A DNA stretch of 64,000 nucleotides from Metaphire vulgaris (lineage: Eukaryota; Annelida; Clitellata; Crassiclitellata; Megascolecidae). Made by a program: the position numbers and the translations under genes. Below, in pieces: positions 25,453-32,930 of this stretch. Position 1 is the first letter of the stretch, and every line of letters begins with the position of its first letter. The notes under the pieces were generated by a model. That model had not been told where the DNA came from. It did no database searches and saw only the letters and a program-made list of their open reading frames with translations. Where the stretch lies: the NCBI GenBank assembly GCA_018105865.1, contig CM030848.1, positions 5,029,301 through 5,093,300 of the forward strand. The letters run 5' to 3'.

Positions 25453-27327
25453 CAACAATTTATGCAGTGCTTGATTTCTAAATATAAAAAAACAATCAAA
25501 AAATTCCAATTTCAACTATTCAAAAGTGAAAGTCAAGAGGCCATTGGAAATTTGAGAGTCAACAGAATCAGAGTAAAACTTCAGCTACAGCAAGGCTTAA
25601 ACCAATAAATTGCTGTTAATAACCTAAAACATGCTGTCCTGAGGAACTGGTTTTATTCAAAGCTTTTTCTGTGTGCATTCACATTTTAAAATCAAAACTA
25701 ACAACTGGCACACAATCATGCAATTATGACCAGATAAATAAATGACAGGCACGAAACATTATTATCAATATATACTGACTATCCTTGGTCTGGTCTGAAG
25801 GGGGCTCAGAAAATTCCTCAAATGTTACGCCTGAATGAACTTCGACACCAAGCAAAAGAGCAACCTTGAGGAGAATGCATTGCAGGGCACGAATACCTAC
25901 CAACATCAAATAATAAGAACCACGTTAATGGTCAATGGATGAATCTCATCAATGCAAGTACAAGAGTATATAATTTAATAATTCAAAGCAGCTGTTGGTC
26001 ATTTAATATTAAAGCACCAAAATAGTTCAAGCTTGAAATAGTCTGCATTAAAGAAATTATAAGAGAATATTTGTATTGTTTTTTCCTGTCAGTGCTGTAA
26101 CAATGACTGGCAGCTGATTTCAAAATGCATTAAAAATTTGTGAAAAACATGTCATCCTCAATTTTCAGATTTTAATCTACCCGGTACTCTCATACCACCT
26201 AAATAATGCAAAAATATTTGTGTACAGGAATGTTTTAAGTTTTTAGAGTTGACATGATGAGGCCCATTGAATGCTTTGATTTGCTATGGACTTCCCTGCT
26301 ATGAACTTACTATGGACTTTTAAACTTAATTAACACTGCTCAAGTTTTCCTTATTAGCTAAGAATATAATCATATGAACAAAGAAATCGTTGCACTATAA
26401 ATAAATATATTGATGAACAACAAGAGACAAACTTGAGCTTGAACCCACTGATATGGTCAATGGCACCAGTGCAGAACTTTCCACAGAATGTTTTGGCTCC
26501 AAGAGCTTTGAGGTCATGAATAAGGAAAGGCCAGAGATGAAGAACATTGTTACGAGAGAATTCTTCATTTTTCTCAACTACCACAACTTTACCACCAAGA
26601 AGTGCAATTTCAATAGCAACTCGAAGGCCACAAGGACCACCACCAATGACAAGGGCCTGCAACAATTGACACAAATCACGTATACCAGGAAGCATTCTTA
26701 AATTGTGGCAAATCCAACTTCCAAAGTCTGCTAAGTATCAGTATCATGAACTTCATGCAACAATTATGGCAAAATTTGCAGCAGTTCCTAACCATCATAT
26801 GACTCTACAGATCACAATGGTAATTAACCATTTGAATTCGCATAACTGTTGTCCTGAGTTTAATGTTCTCAAACAGCTATACTTAATTGCTTATAGCCAT
26901 TAGTGTTGCAATGCAGACTTAATTAAATCACTTGCCTGCAATGCGAGTCAAGTAAACAGCATGAGACTCACATTTCATAAGTAAGCCTTCTGAATGTATA
27001 TTTAAAAAAACTGACCCTCGTTTTGTTGCATGCTGTTCCCTTCTTGTATTCTGAGTTAGCAGATCTCTTGTCCAGTTTTGACCAAAGGGACTGAGCCTTC
27101 CATGAAAGAAGTCGTGTTTTGAGCTGTTTATAGAATATCTGATGGTCCACAGGATGCAGGCCAATCACGTGGCACATTTGCTGGAATGTATCCATGATGC
27201 CCTGGAAAACACTGGCATTACAAAATTGGCTAAAAATCCAAGAAGACAAATCATTTCCACCAGCTCCCGGAAAAGAGCCAGACTGCTTGAACGACTGCAG
27301 AGGCAGCCCCATCAATGGCTGTGTCAT
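3898..27327 (-). CDS. Mical: MICAL-family FAD monooxygenase, 16 coding exons, no visible CH or LIM domain
   Basis: MICAL proteins are NADPH-dependent flavin monooxygenases that oxidise actin methionines and disassemble F-actin downstream of plexins; their C-terminal bMERB domain binds Rab8-family GTPases (family knowledge). I rebuilt coding exons, minus strand: A 27327-27016, B 26656-26449, C 25896-25780, D 24836-24717, E 22351-22095, F 21754-21497, G 20030-19825, H 17335-17214, I 15070-14938, J 13184-12946, K 12229-8565, L 8060-7991, M 7195-6942, N 6085-5989, O 5535-5462, P 4064-3898. Every junction is GT-AG and phase-consistent. The sum is 6299 nt; adding the one base needed in exon K gives 6300 nt, about 2099 residues. 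Residues 1-533 are the monooxygenase, about 534-1880 are low-complexity, and the last 220 are bMERB. The start ATG lies 6 bases after a possible acceptor (CCTAAG), so a 5' UTR exon probably lies upstream. CH and LIM domains, standard in MICALs, were not found. Confidence 0.9.
4200..5298. mobile_element. TIR element GGGCTGTCCATTA...TAATGGACAGCCC, interrupted by a LINE
   Basis: The termini GGGCTGTCCATTAGTTAC (left) and GCAATTAATGGACAGCCC (right) are inverted. The interior matches the uninterrupted copy at 35255-35658 (TTTGACAG|TTGTTGACAGGGGGAGG, then the CCACCACCACATTTTGACAC block). A LINE fragment is inserted at about 4258-4932 between GACAG and TTGTTGAC. The superfamily is not assigned. Confidence 0.82.
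4258..4932 (-). mobile_element. CR1/L2-like LINE 3' end with (TTAC)n tail
   Basis: A minus-strand open frame down to 4432 encodes the end of a non-LTR reverse transcriptase: [52 protein letters not shown] and [12 protein letters not shown] short 3' UTR follows and ends in tandem TTAC repeats (plus strand TAAG, 4258-4276), the typical 3' tail of this LINE group. It is 5'-truncated and is inserted in the surrounding TIR element. Confidence 0.88.
5462..5535 (-). CDS. Mical: MICAL exon [11 protein letters not shown] bMERB helix
   Basis: The acceptor is TATTCAACAG. The exon encodes [20 protein letters not shown], near-identical to the highly conserved [10 protein letters not shown] block of MICAL and MICAL-like proteins. 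It ends ACTG|GTTGCT in phase 1. Confidence 0.9.
5989..6085 (-). CDS. Mical: MICAL exon N: central bMERB helix
   Basis: The acceptor is GTATCTTTTAG. The exon encodes [20 protein letters not shown] followed by QHESELMVQ, the tryptophan-containing helix of bMERB that faces Rab GTPases. It ends GTACA|GTAAGT, a consensus donor, in phase 2. Confidence 0.9.
6387..6871 (+). mobile_element. Retroposed element with 15-bp target duplication and (GAT)n tail
   Basis: It is flanked by the identical 15-mer ATATATACGAGTATA (6372-6386 and 6872-6886) and ends in (GAT)8, both signs of target-primed reverse transcription. It lies in the MICAL intron between exons M and N. The long degenerate frames across it show no clear domain; I do not know the family. 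Confidence 0.75.
6942..7195 (-). CDS. Mical: MICAL exon M: first bMERB helices
   Basis: The acceptor is CATTCTCCAAACAG. The exon encodes [20 protein letters not shown] and then a lysine/glutamine-rich helix, ending with [20 protein letters not shown] and [14 protein letters not shown]. This is the opening helix of the bMERB (DUF3585) domain. It ends AATG|GTGTGC in phase 1. A retroposed element sits in the following intron. Confidence 0.88.
7500..7825 (+). mobile_element. LINE reverse-transcriptase 3' fragment
   Basis: Conceptual plus-strand translation gives [30 protein letters not shown] and later [16 protein letters not shown], with stops and frameshifts between. YGSETW and W/H-VCRM are signatures of the C-terminal part of a non-LTR ORF2 (the same family as 15265-15720). 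It lies in the intron between MICAL exons L and M. Confidence 0.75.
7991..8060 (-). CDS. Mical: MICAL exon L: short acidic exon before bMERB
   Basis: The acceptor is TTACAAACAG. The exon encodes [20 protein letters not shown]. Two overlapping donors are possible: CAG|GTGTGT and CAGGT|GTGTAT. Only the second keeps exon M open, because exon M must be entered after two bases of a codon. I therefore end the exon at 7991. Confidence 0.72.
8565..12229 (-). CDS. Mical: MICAL exon K: very large low-complexity exon with a frame break
   Basis: The 3665-bp exon starts after TTTTACTAACAG and ends GACA|GTGAGT, both strong sites. The first reading frame runs from 12229 to a stop at 10752, the second from 10848 to the donor; they overlap by 97 bp and are offset so that one extra base is needed. 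The product is charged and disordered. Two related motifs recur: [16 protein letters not shown] and [17 protein letters not shown]. There is an NLS-like basic cluster ([14 protein letters not shown]) and a lysine-rich stretch ([10 protein letters not shown]). The uniform charge pattern on both sides of the break suggests one protein and an indel, not two genes. Confidence 0.8.
12337..12390. repeat. (TA)n microsatellite
   Basis: A pure TA run of about 54 bp in the intron between MICAL exons J and K, abutting a 5S-derived SINE. Confidence 0.95.
12393..12700 (+). mobile_element. 5S rRNA-derived SINE
   Basis: The head resembles 5S rRNA: AAAGTTAAGCAATGTTGACT (box A region) and ACTTGAGTGGGTGACC (box C region) at the expected spacing. 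The body (GGCAGCCAACCAAGCCATTC, then GGTAAAACGTGGGTCTAGAG and ACTGGAGATCAGCGCTGG) recurs at 47955-48185, 50735-50866 and 52400-52490. It is non-autonomous and transcribed by Pol III from the 5S-type internal promoter in known SINE3-class elements. Confidence 0.85.
12946..13184 (-). CDS. Mical: MICAL exon J: serine/glutamate-rich linker
   Basis: The acceptor is strong (TTCTTTTGTCTCAG). The exon encodes [20 protein letters not shown], then [16 protein letters not shown] and a second acidic serine-rich run ending DKENASE. It ends GAAG|GTTTGA, whose phase fits exon K exactly (G + AG gives glutamate). It is probably disordered apart from the WAELARRY helix. Short acidic SDEE-type runs resemble casein-kinase-2 sites (inference). 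Confidence 0.78.
13207..13488. repeat. 94-bp tandem repeat, three copies
   Basis: Three copies of a 94-bp unit start at 13207, 13301 and 13395 and differ by only one or two bases. The array begins 23 bases upstream of the exon J acceptor of MICAL (minus strand). The unit contains GGCATAGCCAGGATTCC, which resembles the CAGTGGCGTAGCCAGGATT end of MITEs in this window. Confidence 0.95.
13775..14034 (-). mobile_element. tRNA-derived SINE (family A)
   Basis: Read on the minus strand, the head GGTGCACACCAGGTCGTTAG...TGTTCAAGTCCCGGCCGC carries tRNA-like A and B boxes. The body includes TTTCTGCCCCAAGCACCCC and GGGTGCTAACTCAGTGGAA. Further copies lie at 52890-53152 (minus) and 55785-55905 (plus, body only). 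It is in the MICAL intron between exons I and J. Confidence 0.82.
14057..14932. mobile_element. AAGGAC-rich hAT-derived element, copy 1, at the exon I donor
   Basis: It begins CAGTGATG and ends GGATTAACATCACTG, flanked by an 8-bp duplication CTAACCTG (14049-14056 and 14933-14940). The interior shares with copies at 23629-24535 and 37162-38085 the arrays of AAGGAC/GAGGAT, a TAA microsatellite and a hAT transposase tail on the minus strand ([17 protein letters not shown]). The first ~120 bp differ from the other copies: they are mixed with exon I sequence. Confidence 0.85.
14429..14471. repeat. (TAA)n microsatellite
   Basis: Inside hAT-derived copy 1; equivalent TAA runs sit at the same place in copy 2 (24014-24061) and copy 3 (37564-37630), so the repeat belongs to the element. 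Confidence 0.93.
14938..15070 (-). CDS. Mical: MICAL exon I: short linker exon
   Basis: It follows a good acceptor (TGTCTGTTGTCCAG) and encodes [19 protein letters not shown], then an acidic stretch and [11 protein letters not shown]. It ends GACAG|GTTAGC in phase 2. Its entry phase matches exon H (CAT G + GA) and its exit phase matches exon J (AG + T). It shows no similarity that I recognise to a CH or LIM domain. The donor site lies inside the target-site duplication of a hAT-derived insertion. Confidence 0.72.
15265..15720 (+). mobile_element. LINE reverse-transcriptase C-terminal fragment
   Basis: The open frame 15319-15687 encodes the end of a non-LTR ORF2: [54 protein letters not shown] and [12 protein letters not shown]. 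The 3' end reads GATGAGCCCACGGTTAATGATG. The complement of the same end marks the minus-strand copy that enters the window at 64000. It is 5'-truncated and lies in the intron between MICAL exons H and I. Confidence 0.85.
15795..16000 (+). mobile_element. tRNA-derived SINE (family B)
   Basis: GCCTCAGTAGAGTGTCAGCT (A-box region) and GGGTTCGATCC (canonical B box) are about 33 bases apart, as in tRNA-derived SINE heads. The rest is unremarkable A+T-rich sequence. Single copy in the window, so the family is uncertain. Confidence 0.6.
16176..16542. mobile_element. hAT MITE, CAGC(A/G)GTTCTCAACC termini
   Basis: The left end CAGCAGTTCTCAACC and the complement of the right end, CAGCGGTTCTCAACC, are hAT-type terminal repeats. 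The flanks CTGTAGAC and CTGTATGTAGAC are an imperfect duplication. The interior has the CGGCAACCCTTT string typical of these elements. Confidence 0.8.
16713..16767. repeat. (ATT)n microsatellite
   Basis: ATT run in the intron between MICAL exons H and I. Other free TAA/ATT runs lie at 17970-18004, 25409-25449 and 29889-29952. Confidence 0.93.
17214..17335 (-). CDS. Mical: MICAL exon H: NLR...PHQV tail of the monooxygenase
   Basis: It is joined to exon G through a shared AGA codon and gives [22 protein letters not shown]. This corresponds to the NLNLR...P.QV..LYD segment that in other MICALs leads into the CH domain. Here the exon continues with [20 protein letters not shown] and ends CATG|GTATGT in phase 1. 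There is no tryptophan-rich CH sequence. Confidence 0.82.
18640..19574 (-). mobile_element. LINE reverse transcriptase, decayed 3' half
   Basis: The minus-strand frame 19574-18936 encodes the RT catalytic region: [20 protein letters not shown], then [16 protein letters not shown] and [14 protein letters not shown]. After a frameshift near 18940, frame 18942-18715 continues with [14 protein letters not shown] and [15 protein letters not shown] is the catalytic motif. The copy lacks the 5' half and the endonuclease. It lies in the MICAL intron between exons G and H. Confidence 0.9.
19825..20030 (-). CDS. Mical: MICAL exon G: end of the monooxygenase core
   Basis: It encodes [20 protein letters not shown] then WMIRSW and [17 protein letters not shown], matching the MICAL block after the GD motif. 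The acceptor is GGTTGCAG and the donor is ACAAG|GTGAAT in phase 2. Serine or threonine replaces the usual small residues of the WPLGTG stretch (here WTTGSG). All FAD-contact motifs I can judge are still present. Confidence 0.93.
21497..21754 (-). CDS. Mical: MICAL exon [10 protein letters not shown] and GD motifs
   Basis: It encodes 86 residues starting [19 protein letters not shown]. It contains [19 protein letters not shown] and the FAD ribityl-binding segment [12 protein letters not shown]. The acceptor is TTGTTTAG and the donor is CTGGAG|GTGAAC; both boundaries are in phase 0. Confidence 0.93.
22095..22351 (-). CDS. Mical: MICAL exon E: monooxygenase core
   Basis: It encodes [20 protein letters not shown] and [20 protein letters not shown], two of the most conserved MICAL blocks. 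The acceptor is TTAAAACAG and the donor is TTGCAG|GTGACT in phase 0. Joined to exon D it reads [11 protein letters not shown] without a break. Confidence 0.93.
22660..22738. repeat. (TA)n microsatellite
   Basis: A TA run of about 79 bp in the intron between MICAL exons D and E. Confidence 0.95.
22945..23220 (+). mobile_element. Non-LTR reverse-transcriptase fragment (YLDD)
   Basis: The plus strand reads [17 protein letters not shown], then [11 protein letters not shown] and, after a frameshift, [16 protein letters not shown]. This matches the QQGDPLGPLLFCLA...YLDD...LGLSLN..K order of a reverse-transcriptase palm with the catalytic YLDD box. It is a different LINE family from the YADD elements. 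It is heavily broken and lies in the MICAL intron between exons D and E. Confidence 0.72.
23629..24535. mobile_element. AAGGAC-rich hAT-derived element, copy 2
   Basis: Termini CAGTGATATTAACAAGGACC and GGATTAACATCACTG, with a perfect 8-bp duplication CATTTACA (23621-23628 and 24536-24543). Both subterminal 150-200 bp are arrays of AAGGAC/GAGGAT/CGACC units. The centre holds a TAA microsatellite and a minus-strand hAT dimerisation-domain remnant, [19 protein letters not shown] then MTDQLLETL. It lies in the MICAL intron between exons D and E. Confidence 0.92.
24717..24836 (-). CDS. Mical: MICAL exon [12 protein letters not shown] segment
   Basis: It encodes [17 protein letters not shown] and then [17 protein letters not shown], the second FAD-contacting strand of the fold. 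The acceptor is ATATTACAG and the donor is ACAG|GTTGCC. The element-derived block at 23629-24535 lies just downstream in the intron. Confidence 0.9.
25780..25896 (-). CDS. Mical: MICAL exon C: monooxygenase, [11 protein letters not shown] segment
   Basis: It encodes [19 protein letters not shown] followed by HSGVTFEEF, matching the conserved MICAL helix and strand after the DHIS motif. The acceptor is TTGGTAG and the donor is GATA|GTCAGT (phase 1). Its first two bases complete a serine codon with exon B. Confidence 0.9.
26449..26656 (-). CDS. Mical: MICAL exon B: FAD dinucleotide-binding motif
   Basis: The exon opens after TTGTTGCAG and encodes [12 protein letters not shown], the GxGxxG-type FAD-binding loop of MICAL monooxygenases. 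It continues with [19 protein letters not shown] and FCTGAIDHI. It ends ATATCA|GTGGGT in phase 1. The shared codon AGT restores the family string DHISIR across the intron, which fixes both boundaries. Confidence 0.92.
26968..27015 (-). other. Start of intron after MICAL exon A
   Basis: The open frame of exon A continues a few codons into this intron, but the MICAL alignment and the GTCAGT donor place the boundary at 27016. Confidence 0.6.
27016..27327 (-). CDS. Mical: MICAL exon A: N-terminal helical part of the monooxygenase
   Basis: The exon encodes 104 residues beginning [13 protein letters not shown]. It includes [18 protein letters not shown] and [13 protein letters not shown], which match the conserved MICAL N-terminus just before the FAD-binding loop. 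It ends at ACGAGG|GTCAGT in phase 0. The ATG is the first in frame and is preceded by a polypyrimidine-poor acceptor-like CCTAAG. It also has an in-frame ATG five codons later, so the exact start is not certain. Confidence 0.88.
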
Positions 27328-27335
27328 CTTTTCCT

Positions 27336-28080
27336 TAGGAACCTATTACAATAATAAAAATGTCAAAATTTCTAAATCAATTGCATCTATAAACCATTGA
27401 GTTTGGAAAAAATTGATTTTGTGCGTAATAGTATACCGAGATAAACTAACGTACACATCAACTGAACATAAATCGTCAAATATACATTTCAGAGGGCATT
27501 ATTTGTACCTCCATCATCCTATCACCTGCATCCGGGCATTTTCATTGTCAATCCTATGCTCTGCAAATGTATTGTCAGTCCTCACCAGTTGCTGTAGGTG
27601 CTTTTTATCATAGTTATGTTTAGTTTGAAAGAAATTAGATCAACAACAAAATTGCCTGCAGCATGAAGCCATCAATTAGTAATAGGTCCTGGCATTAATA
27701 CTTACATCGATCATCTCACTTGATCACACATAACAACAAGAATAAAAGACACCATGACATAGCAACAGACAAAGGTATATTCAACATAGGAAGAGAAAAT
27801 TACAACAAGAAGAGAGATACAAACAACTCTTGCAAATTCATCAGCTTCAAATGCTTAACCCTATCACTACCGTCAGAATTTCACTATTTGATTGTACTAT
27901 ATATCTATATCAAATTACCAACATCAACAAAATCTATTTCAAAGTCAACTAGTCAATATGAAGCAAAAATTATCAAAGCACAAAGTTACATCACAAGAAA
28001 ACAAGAAATTTAAGATTATAAATTTCTAGGCACTTCATACAAATCACTATATAAACCATCAGTAATACAGTCATCATATT
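27336..28080. other. Upstream of the MICAL start exon, no gene seen
   Basis: A+T-rich sequence with no convincing coding frame. It probably represents the intron before coding exon A (a 5' UTR exon is expected further upstream on the minus strand). Confidence 0.4.
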
Positions 28081-28081
28081 C

Positions 28082-28681
28082 TCAGGTAGCCAGTGGAGGG
28101 CTGTTACATTGCCTCAGAACCATGGTCACAGAGGATGGCATGATGCCACAACATGGTAGGAGGAGTGTTGTTGCTATCCCGGCGGAGTTGATCGATCCAT
28201 TGGATCCTTGGATGACCAGGAGAGCGTCTCCAGGAAGGATCGGGACAATGACGTCAAGATGGGTGCTAAGGACCTGATGAGCGGGGACACCTTCGTTGAG
28301 GCGAGCGATGTGGCTGAACAAAGCCAGTCGGCGTTTGATTAATTGCTCGATGAGTGGAGGCATTGCAGCTCAGGTAAGGACTTCTTGGTTTGACGATAAA
28401 GTCATGCATATCATCGAATTCCCACGATGGAGCAGAGACATTTCGTATGGGAGGTTTCTATCTTGGAAATGTTTACGGAAAGTAGCGTCCACATTTCTGT
28501 GGCATAAAGCAGCACTGACATTGTGAGGACTTTGTACAGACGAATCTTGAGTCTGAGAGATATACTTTGGTCTCTCCAGATGTTTTTTTGGAGAACATGG
28601 CTGATGAGGCAAGGGAAATACGTAGTGTGAGGTCTTCATTACAGTGCCCGTTTTATGACTGGGTACTGACAAGATACACAC
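28082..28681 (-). mobile_element. LINE reverse-transcriptase C-terminal fragment
   Basis: Minus-strand frames encode LIKRRLALFSHIARLNEGVP and AHQVLSTHLDV; an alternative frame reads GHPRIQWIDQLRRDSNNTPP then LWHHAILCDHGSEAM. This is the usual RT C-terminal tail with at least one frameshift. Upstream (28681-28370) is the preceding segment, including NVDATFRKHFQDRNLPYEM. Its family differs from 15265-15720. Confidence 0.82.
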
Positions 28682-28712
28682 AGCAATACAGTCAATATAC
28701 AGCTAACTGGTA

Positions 28713-29367
28713 AGCAGGCCTGCCGAGAGAAATTCCGGGCCCCTGTGCAGAATGGCCGGCGGGCCCCAAAAAAATTTTAAAAATTGCTGACGACCCTTTT
28801 TTGCTTGTCATTGGTTTAACCCAATTAACCGACACGATGTCATGTTGCAATTCTCGAAAACTAGTGATGACCTTTTTTCTTGTCGTTCTTTTTCACACTC
28901 AGTAGCGTCATTTCACACTTTTCTTCGGGGCTAGATAATTTTTTGGTCAAATTTGGCCAAATTTTGGCAAATTATGGGCAAACTTTGGGCAATTATAGGC
29001 AATTTTTGGACCAATTTTGTCAAATTTGAAAATGTTTGACATTTTTGGGTAAGCTTAGGACAATTTTGGCGATTTTTTGCACATTTCACATTTACAGTAT
29101 TTATTTACTTAATACATTATTTCTTCATTTTTCTTGGGGGCCCGCCTGCCCCTCCCCAAATGACGCCCTGTTCACACTGTTCATTTTGATGCTTTTGATG
29201 TCCTCAGGTCCGGGCCCCCCTTTTACTCGCCGGGCCCCCTTTCTTTAGCACTTGTTATTATTGGTATTATTGTTAATTATGTATATTCATCATCAGCCCG
29301 GGCCCCCTCCAGACCGCCGGGCCCCTGTGCATTTGCCCCCATGCCCCCTGCTCTCGGAGGCCCTGCC
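28713..29367. mobile_element. TIR element with G+C-rich ends and GGCAAATTTTGG interior
   Basis: The left end CAGGCCTGCCGAGAG and the complement of the right end, CAGGGCCTCCGAGAG, form imperfect inverted termini. The flanks CTGGTAAG and CCGGTTAAG may be a decayed 8-bp duplication. Inside are GACGACCCTTTTTTGCTTGT (28789) and the TTTTGGCAAA block (28940-29080). Confidence 0.65.
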
Positions 29368-29696
29368 GGTTAAGTATGCAGATGCCAGACAATCAGAAAA
29401 TAAAGAACCTAGTACTCAAAACAATGGAAGGTACTGGAAAGAAAGGAGGACCAAATAGAGAATGGCTGTGATTGGATCCAGATGAACATTCAAGACACAG
29501 GAGAGACAATAATTGAGAAGAAGCCACATACTGAAGGCATTGGACATCCATCCACAATGTGCCCAATGATGGTGATGGTGATGATGATGGTAGTGGTGGT
29601 AGTGGTGGCAGGGTAGCAGCGACGATAATGATGACAACGGTGAAGATGATGATGATGAGTCTTTTTTTCATTAGAACTGATATACAGACATCTTTC

Positions 29697-29784
29697 TCCC
29701 TATCTTTCCCCTCTCTTCCCCTCTTCTCTGTCTGTCTCTCCTCTCTTCTCTTCTCTCTCTCTCTCTCTTTCTCTCTTTCTCTTC
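29697..29784. repeat. (TC)-rich low-complexity tract
   Basis: Pyrimidine-rich TCTC tract. It follows a GAT/GGT triplet tract at 29570-29660. The serine- or arginine-rich open frames across it are artefacts of the repeat. Confidence 0.9.
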
Positions 29785-29888
29785 CCCAACCGGCTTCCAT
29801 AACACATAAATACTATATTTGACTCAACTTGTTAAGCGCTCTTGTCTTGGACCTTAGTCTTGTCTATTGTGCTGAAGAAATTGTCTGG

Positions 29889-29953
<65 letters not shown>

Positions 29954-30305
29954 TCACATTTAACACAGGCCTCAACAATTAAGAGTAAGCTATATCAAAG
30001 GGATTTGTGACTGGAGGTAGTTTTACCCAACAACTTGGGAGGGGAAGAAACAGACGGCTGAAATCTGATCTAAGCTCCTGAGCCTGAGCTAAGCACAATG
30101 ATCCTAGAACAGTTGCATGTCTTTTCATGTCTGGGATGTTCTGAGCATTGTTATCATAACAACAGAAGTGGAAAAATCTTATCCTGAACCCTTCACTAAC
30201 CAATAATCACAGAACTCAAAGCAATGAAATGTACACAAACACACCTTCACTGGTGCTTCTGTTCACAGAGACAGCATAACAAAAATCATTTCATAAATGT
30301 TTTAG

Positions 30306-30308
<3 letters not shown>

Positions 30309-30337
<29 letters not shown>

Positions 30338-30350
30338 ACACACACACACA
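30309..30350. repeat. (AC)n microsatellite
   Basis: An AC run of about 42 bp with one interruption. Confidence 0.95.
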
Positions 30351-30499
30351 CCATTTTATTGCTGCTTAGGAATGAACTAGGGAATGAAATAAAATCAATT
30401 GATTCCATTTCACTTGGGATTTGCAATGCAGCATCTAGGCCTTCAGGTCTTACAAATATTAGCCTGTACGTTGTACAATTATGCAGAGCAGAGAAGACC

Positions 30500-31737
30500 A
30501 AAAACAGCAGAGGATGATCTCATAATGCTTCTCTGAATCAAATTGGATCAAATATAAGATAATTATGGTCTGAACATCAGTTACCCCAATCCAAATATAT
30601 AAATCAGATAATCCTGTCTATTTAACTTAAGCAAATCAAAAATACAGTTGAAAGGAGTATAAAATCCAATCACTGGTCAAAGAAAAATTCTAGTAGAATC
30701 TGGTATATAATCAAAACCAGAAGGTCAATACCAATATAAAAAACTAACATCTAAATATCTAATAAGTTAGTATGGTGGGTAAAAATATCAGCACCAAAGA
30801 ACTATTGCAAATAGAAACTAATAAAGCAGGAAAAAAGTTGTCTATCCTCTGGGACAATGATGCAAACATTTTCCCCAATTTTTACTGGGCCAATTACATG
30901 CATAAAATTTCTTTCCAAACATTGAATTTTGCAGAGTTCTATTTTATTTATCTATTTATTTCCAACTCAACTCATATTATACATAACATAACACATATAA
31001 AATTTATAAAATTATATGAGACAGACAAGCAAATCAATAAACTCAAAACCCATAATACAGTATTATCAATAAGCACAATAATAAGCTTGCTTAGCTAATT
31101 ATAAACAGACAAATTTACCAAAAGTTATAAAGATATAATCACATATACTACTGTATAATTCATTATTTAAGTATTTGAATGAATAGCAGGTAAAAATTAA
31201 TGAATAAAAATGATAATAAAGTGTAAATGTTATACAGAAATTTATTGCTTCCAGGAAATTCACACAAGATCTCTCATCTGGCAACAGAAAAATACTTTGA
31301 CAGCATAACTACCATAAGATCAATATTATGTCATCTCAAAAATTCTATGCAACATGCATTATTTCCTTATAGTTCGGATGCTTTTGTAAAACAACTAGAA
31401 CATTGGGATCACCCTGCCTCACAATGCCCCAATAAATATGAAACTAGGCTAATCTTTAAGTTAACCAACATCCCCTCTAGTCAGAGCTGTTGTAGCTTTT
31501 ACCAGTGGCATACCTAGATTCAACCTGGAACCCGGACAGCTGACCAACTCAATGACAATCATTGGTAAAGTGAAAAGCAGAAATGTCAAAATGCATTGTG
31601 TTTATTAATTCAAATGTCAAAATAAACTAATGACTGAACGCTGTTCTCTGCGTTAACAATTTGAAATAATGCAACAAAATAAAAATTATTTATATGCTCA
31701 ACCCGGTCAGAAAATAAAGCAACCTGGGCATCGCATA
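30500..31737. other. A+T-rich intergenic DNA, nothing recognised
   Basis: No domain-bearing frame, RNA gene or inverted repeat was found by eye. Open frames here are short and A+T-driven. Confidence 0.4.
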
Positions 31738-31745
31738 ATGTGATT

Positions 31746-32036
31746 CAGTGGCGTAACCAAAGGGGGGGGGGCTTGAGGGTTAACCCCCCTTGGCTGCAGA
31801 AAACAATATTTTTAAAGCGTTTCCATGCATTTCTAATTATTTGAGGTGACTTTGTGGGTAAAAACCCCCTTGGGCAGAGAATATAATGGTGCTTAAGAGA
31901 GATGAAGAGGTTTTTTGCTTGTCAGGAAAAAGCCGGAGATAATAACGTTTTTTTGTTGTCAAACTTTTTCAAAAGTTGGTGCTGGTCACGACCAAAAACC
32001 AAAACCCGCCTTCCGGAAATCCTGGCTACGCCACTG
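31746..32036. mobile_element. MITE, CAGTGGCGTA(A/G)CCA termini
   Basis: Ends CAGTGGCGTAACCA and TGGCTACGCCACTG, flanked by ATGTGATT and ATGTGAAT (8 bp, one mismatch). Contains GAGGTTTTTTGCTTGTCA at 31907-31924. A second TGGCTACGCCACTG end lies at 32158-32171. Confidence 0.85.
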
Positions 32037-32559
32037 ATGTGAATGGTAGACATCTTCAATAATTTCTCATGATGCTTAACAGATTGAATACTGCTAGGAT
32101 CAAGCATTCGTGCCGCATCGTTTAGAGCATTATCAATTGCCCGTAATTGGCCGTGCGTGGCTACGCCACTGGTCATTAGGCCTACACTTTGAATGCAGAT
32201 GGATGACAAGATAAGGTGACCAGACGCCGATTCCCCATAGTTTCTACCCGGACCGGACCGAAACAGCTTCAACGCACCACTGATGATAAGATCATCAAAT
32301 TTCACTTAAAAGCAGAGTTGGAGACAAGAGTTGTCGGGCAACAGAAAAGGTTTGACAGTTGACCCCCTCCAGCTAAATCAATTTGCAACCCTCCCAAAAA
32401 ATCGCATGTTATTTTACATGCATGCTTCTGTCATTCATTGAATTTCAGTCCTCAATCCCCTCAGCTCAAATTTCACAACTCCAACACTGCTAAAAGAGCT
32501 GATATGATCAACTGCTAAAATTACAACTATTTATAGGCCTATTCGACGTTTGAGAAATC

Positions 32560-32930
32560 CAGTCTGTCACGTACGTTCAGTGGATTGAAGTTGGCGAACG
32601 GCGATGCGTATACGGCTAACAACTGCCAAAATATAAACAAAATAACGCAGTCGGTCTCGACAGGCCCTGTGGTCAGTCGGTCTCTATAACCTCAAACACA
32701 CGGCCAGGTCGCGGTCGGCCACAGAACGACGCTTCAAACACGCAAATCCACTCAAATCTCCAAAACTTATCCACGAATTAGAGTAGACGCTTAACGCCAC
32801 AGGCAAACTCATCCGCTGCTTTTAGTTAGCTTTCGCCCAGCAGTCGACCTGCCAAAGCACAAAAGACGCTCGGCCATCTGTCGGCGGTCGACGAAACTCT
32901 TCGCTCTCGGAAGTCAGAGGGCGCCGTATC
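32560..32930. promoter_or_regulatory. CpG-rich block, possible promoter
   Basis: CG dinucleotides are dense here (for example GGCGAACGGCGATGCG, GGTCGCGGTCGG, TCGGCGGTCGACG) compared with the surrounding A+T-rich DNA. It lies about 5 kb upstream of the MICAL coding start, where a 5' UTR exon is expected. No TATA box or exon is defined, so this is only a candidate. Confidence 0.3.
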
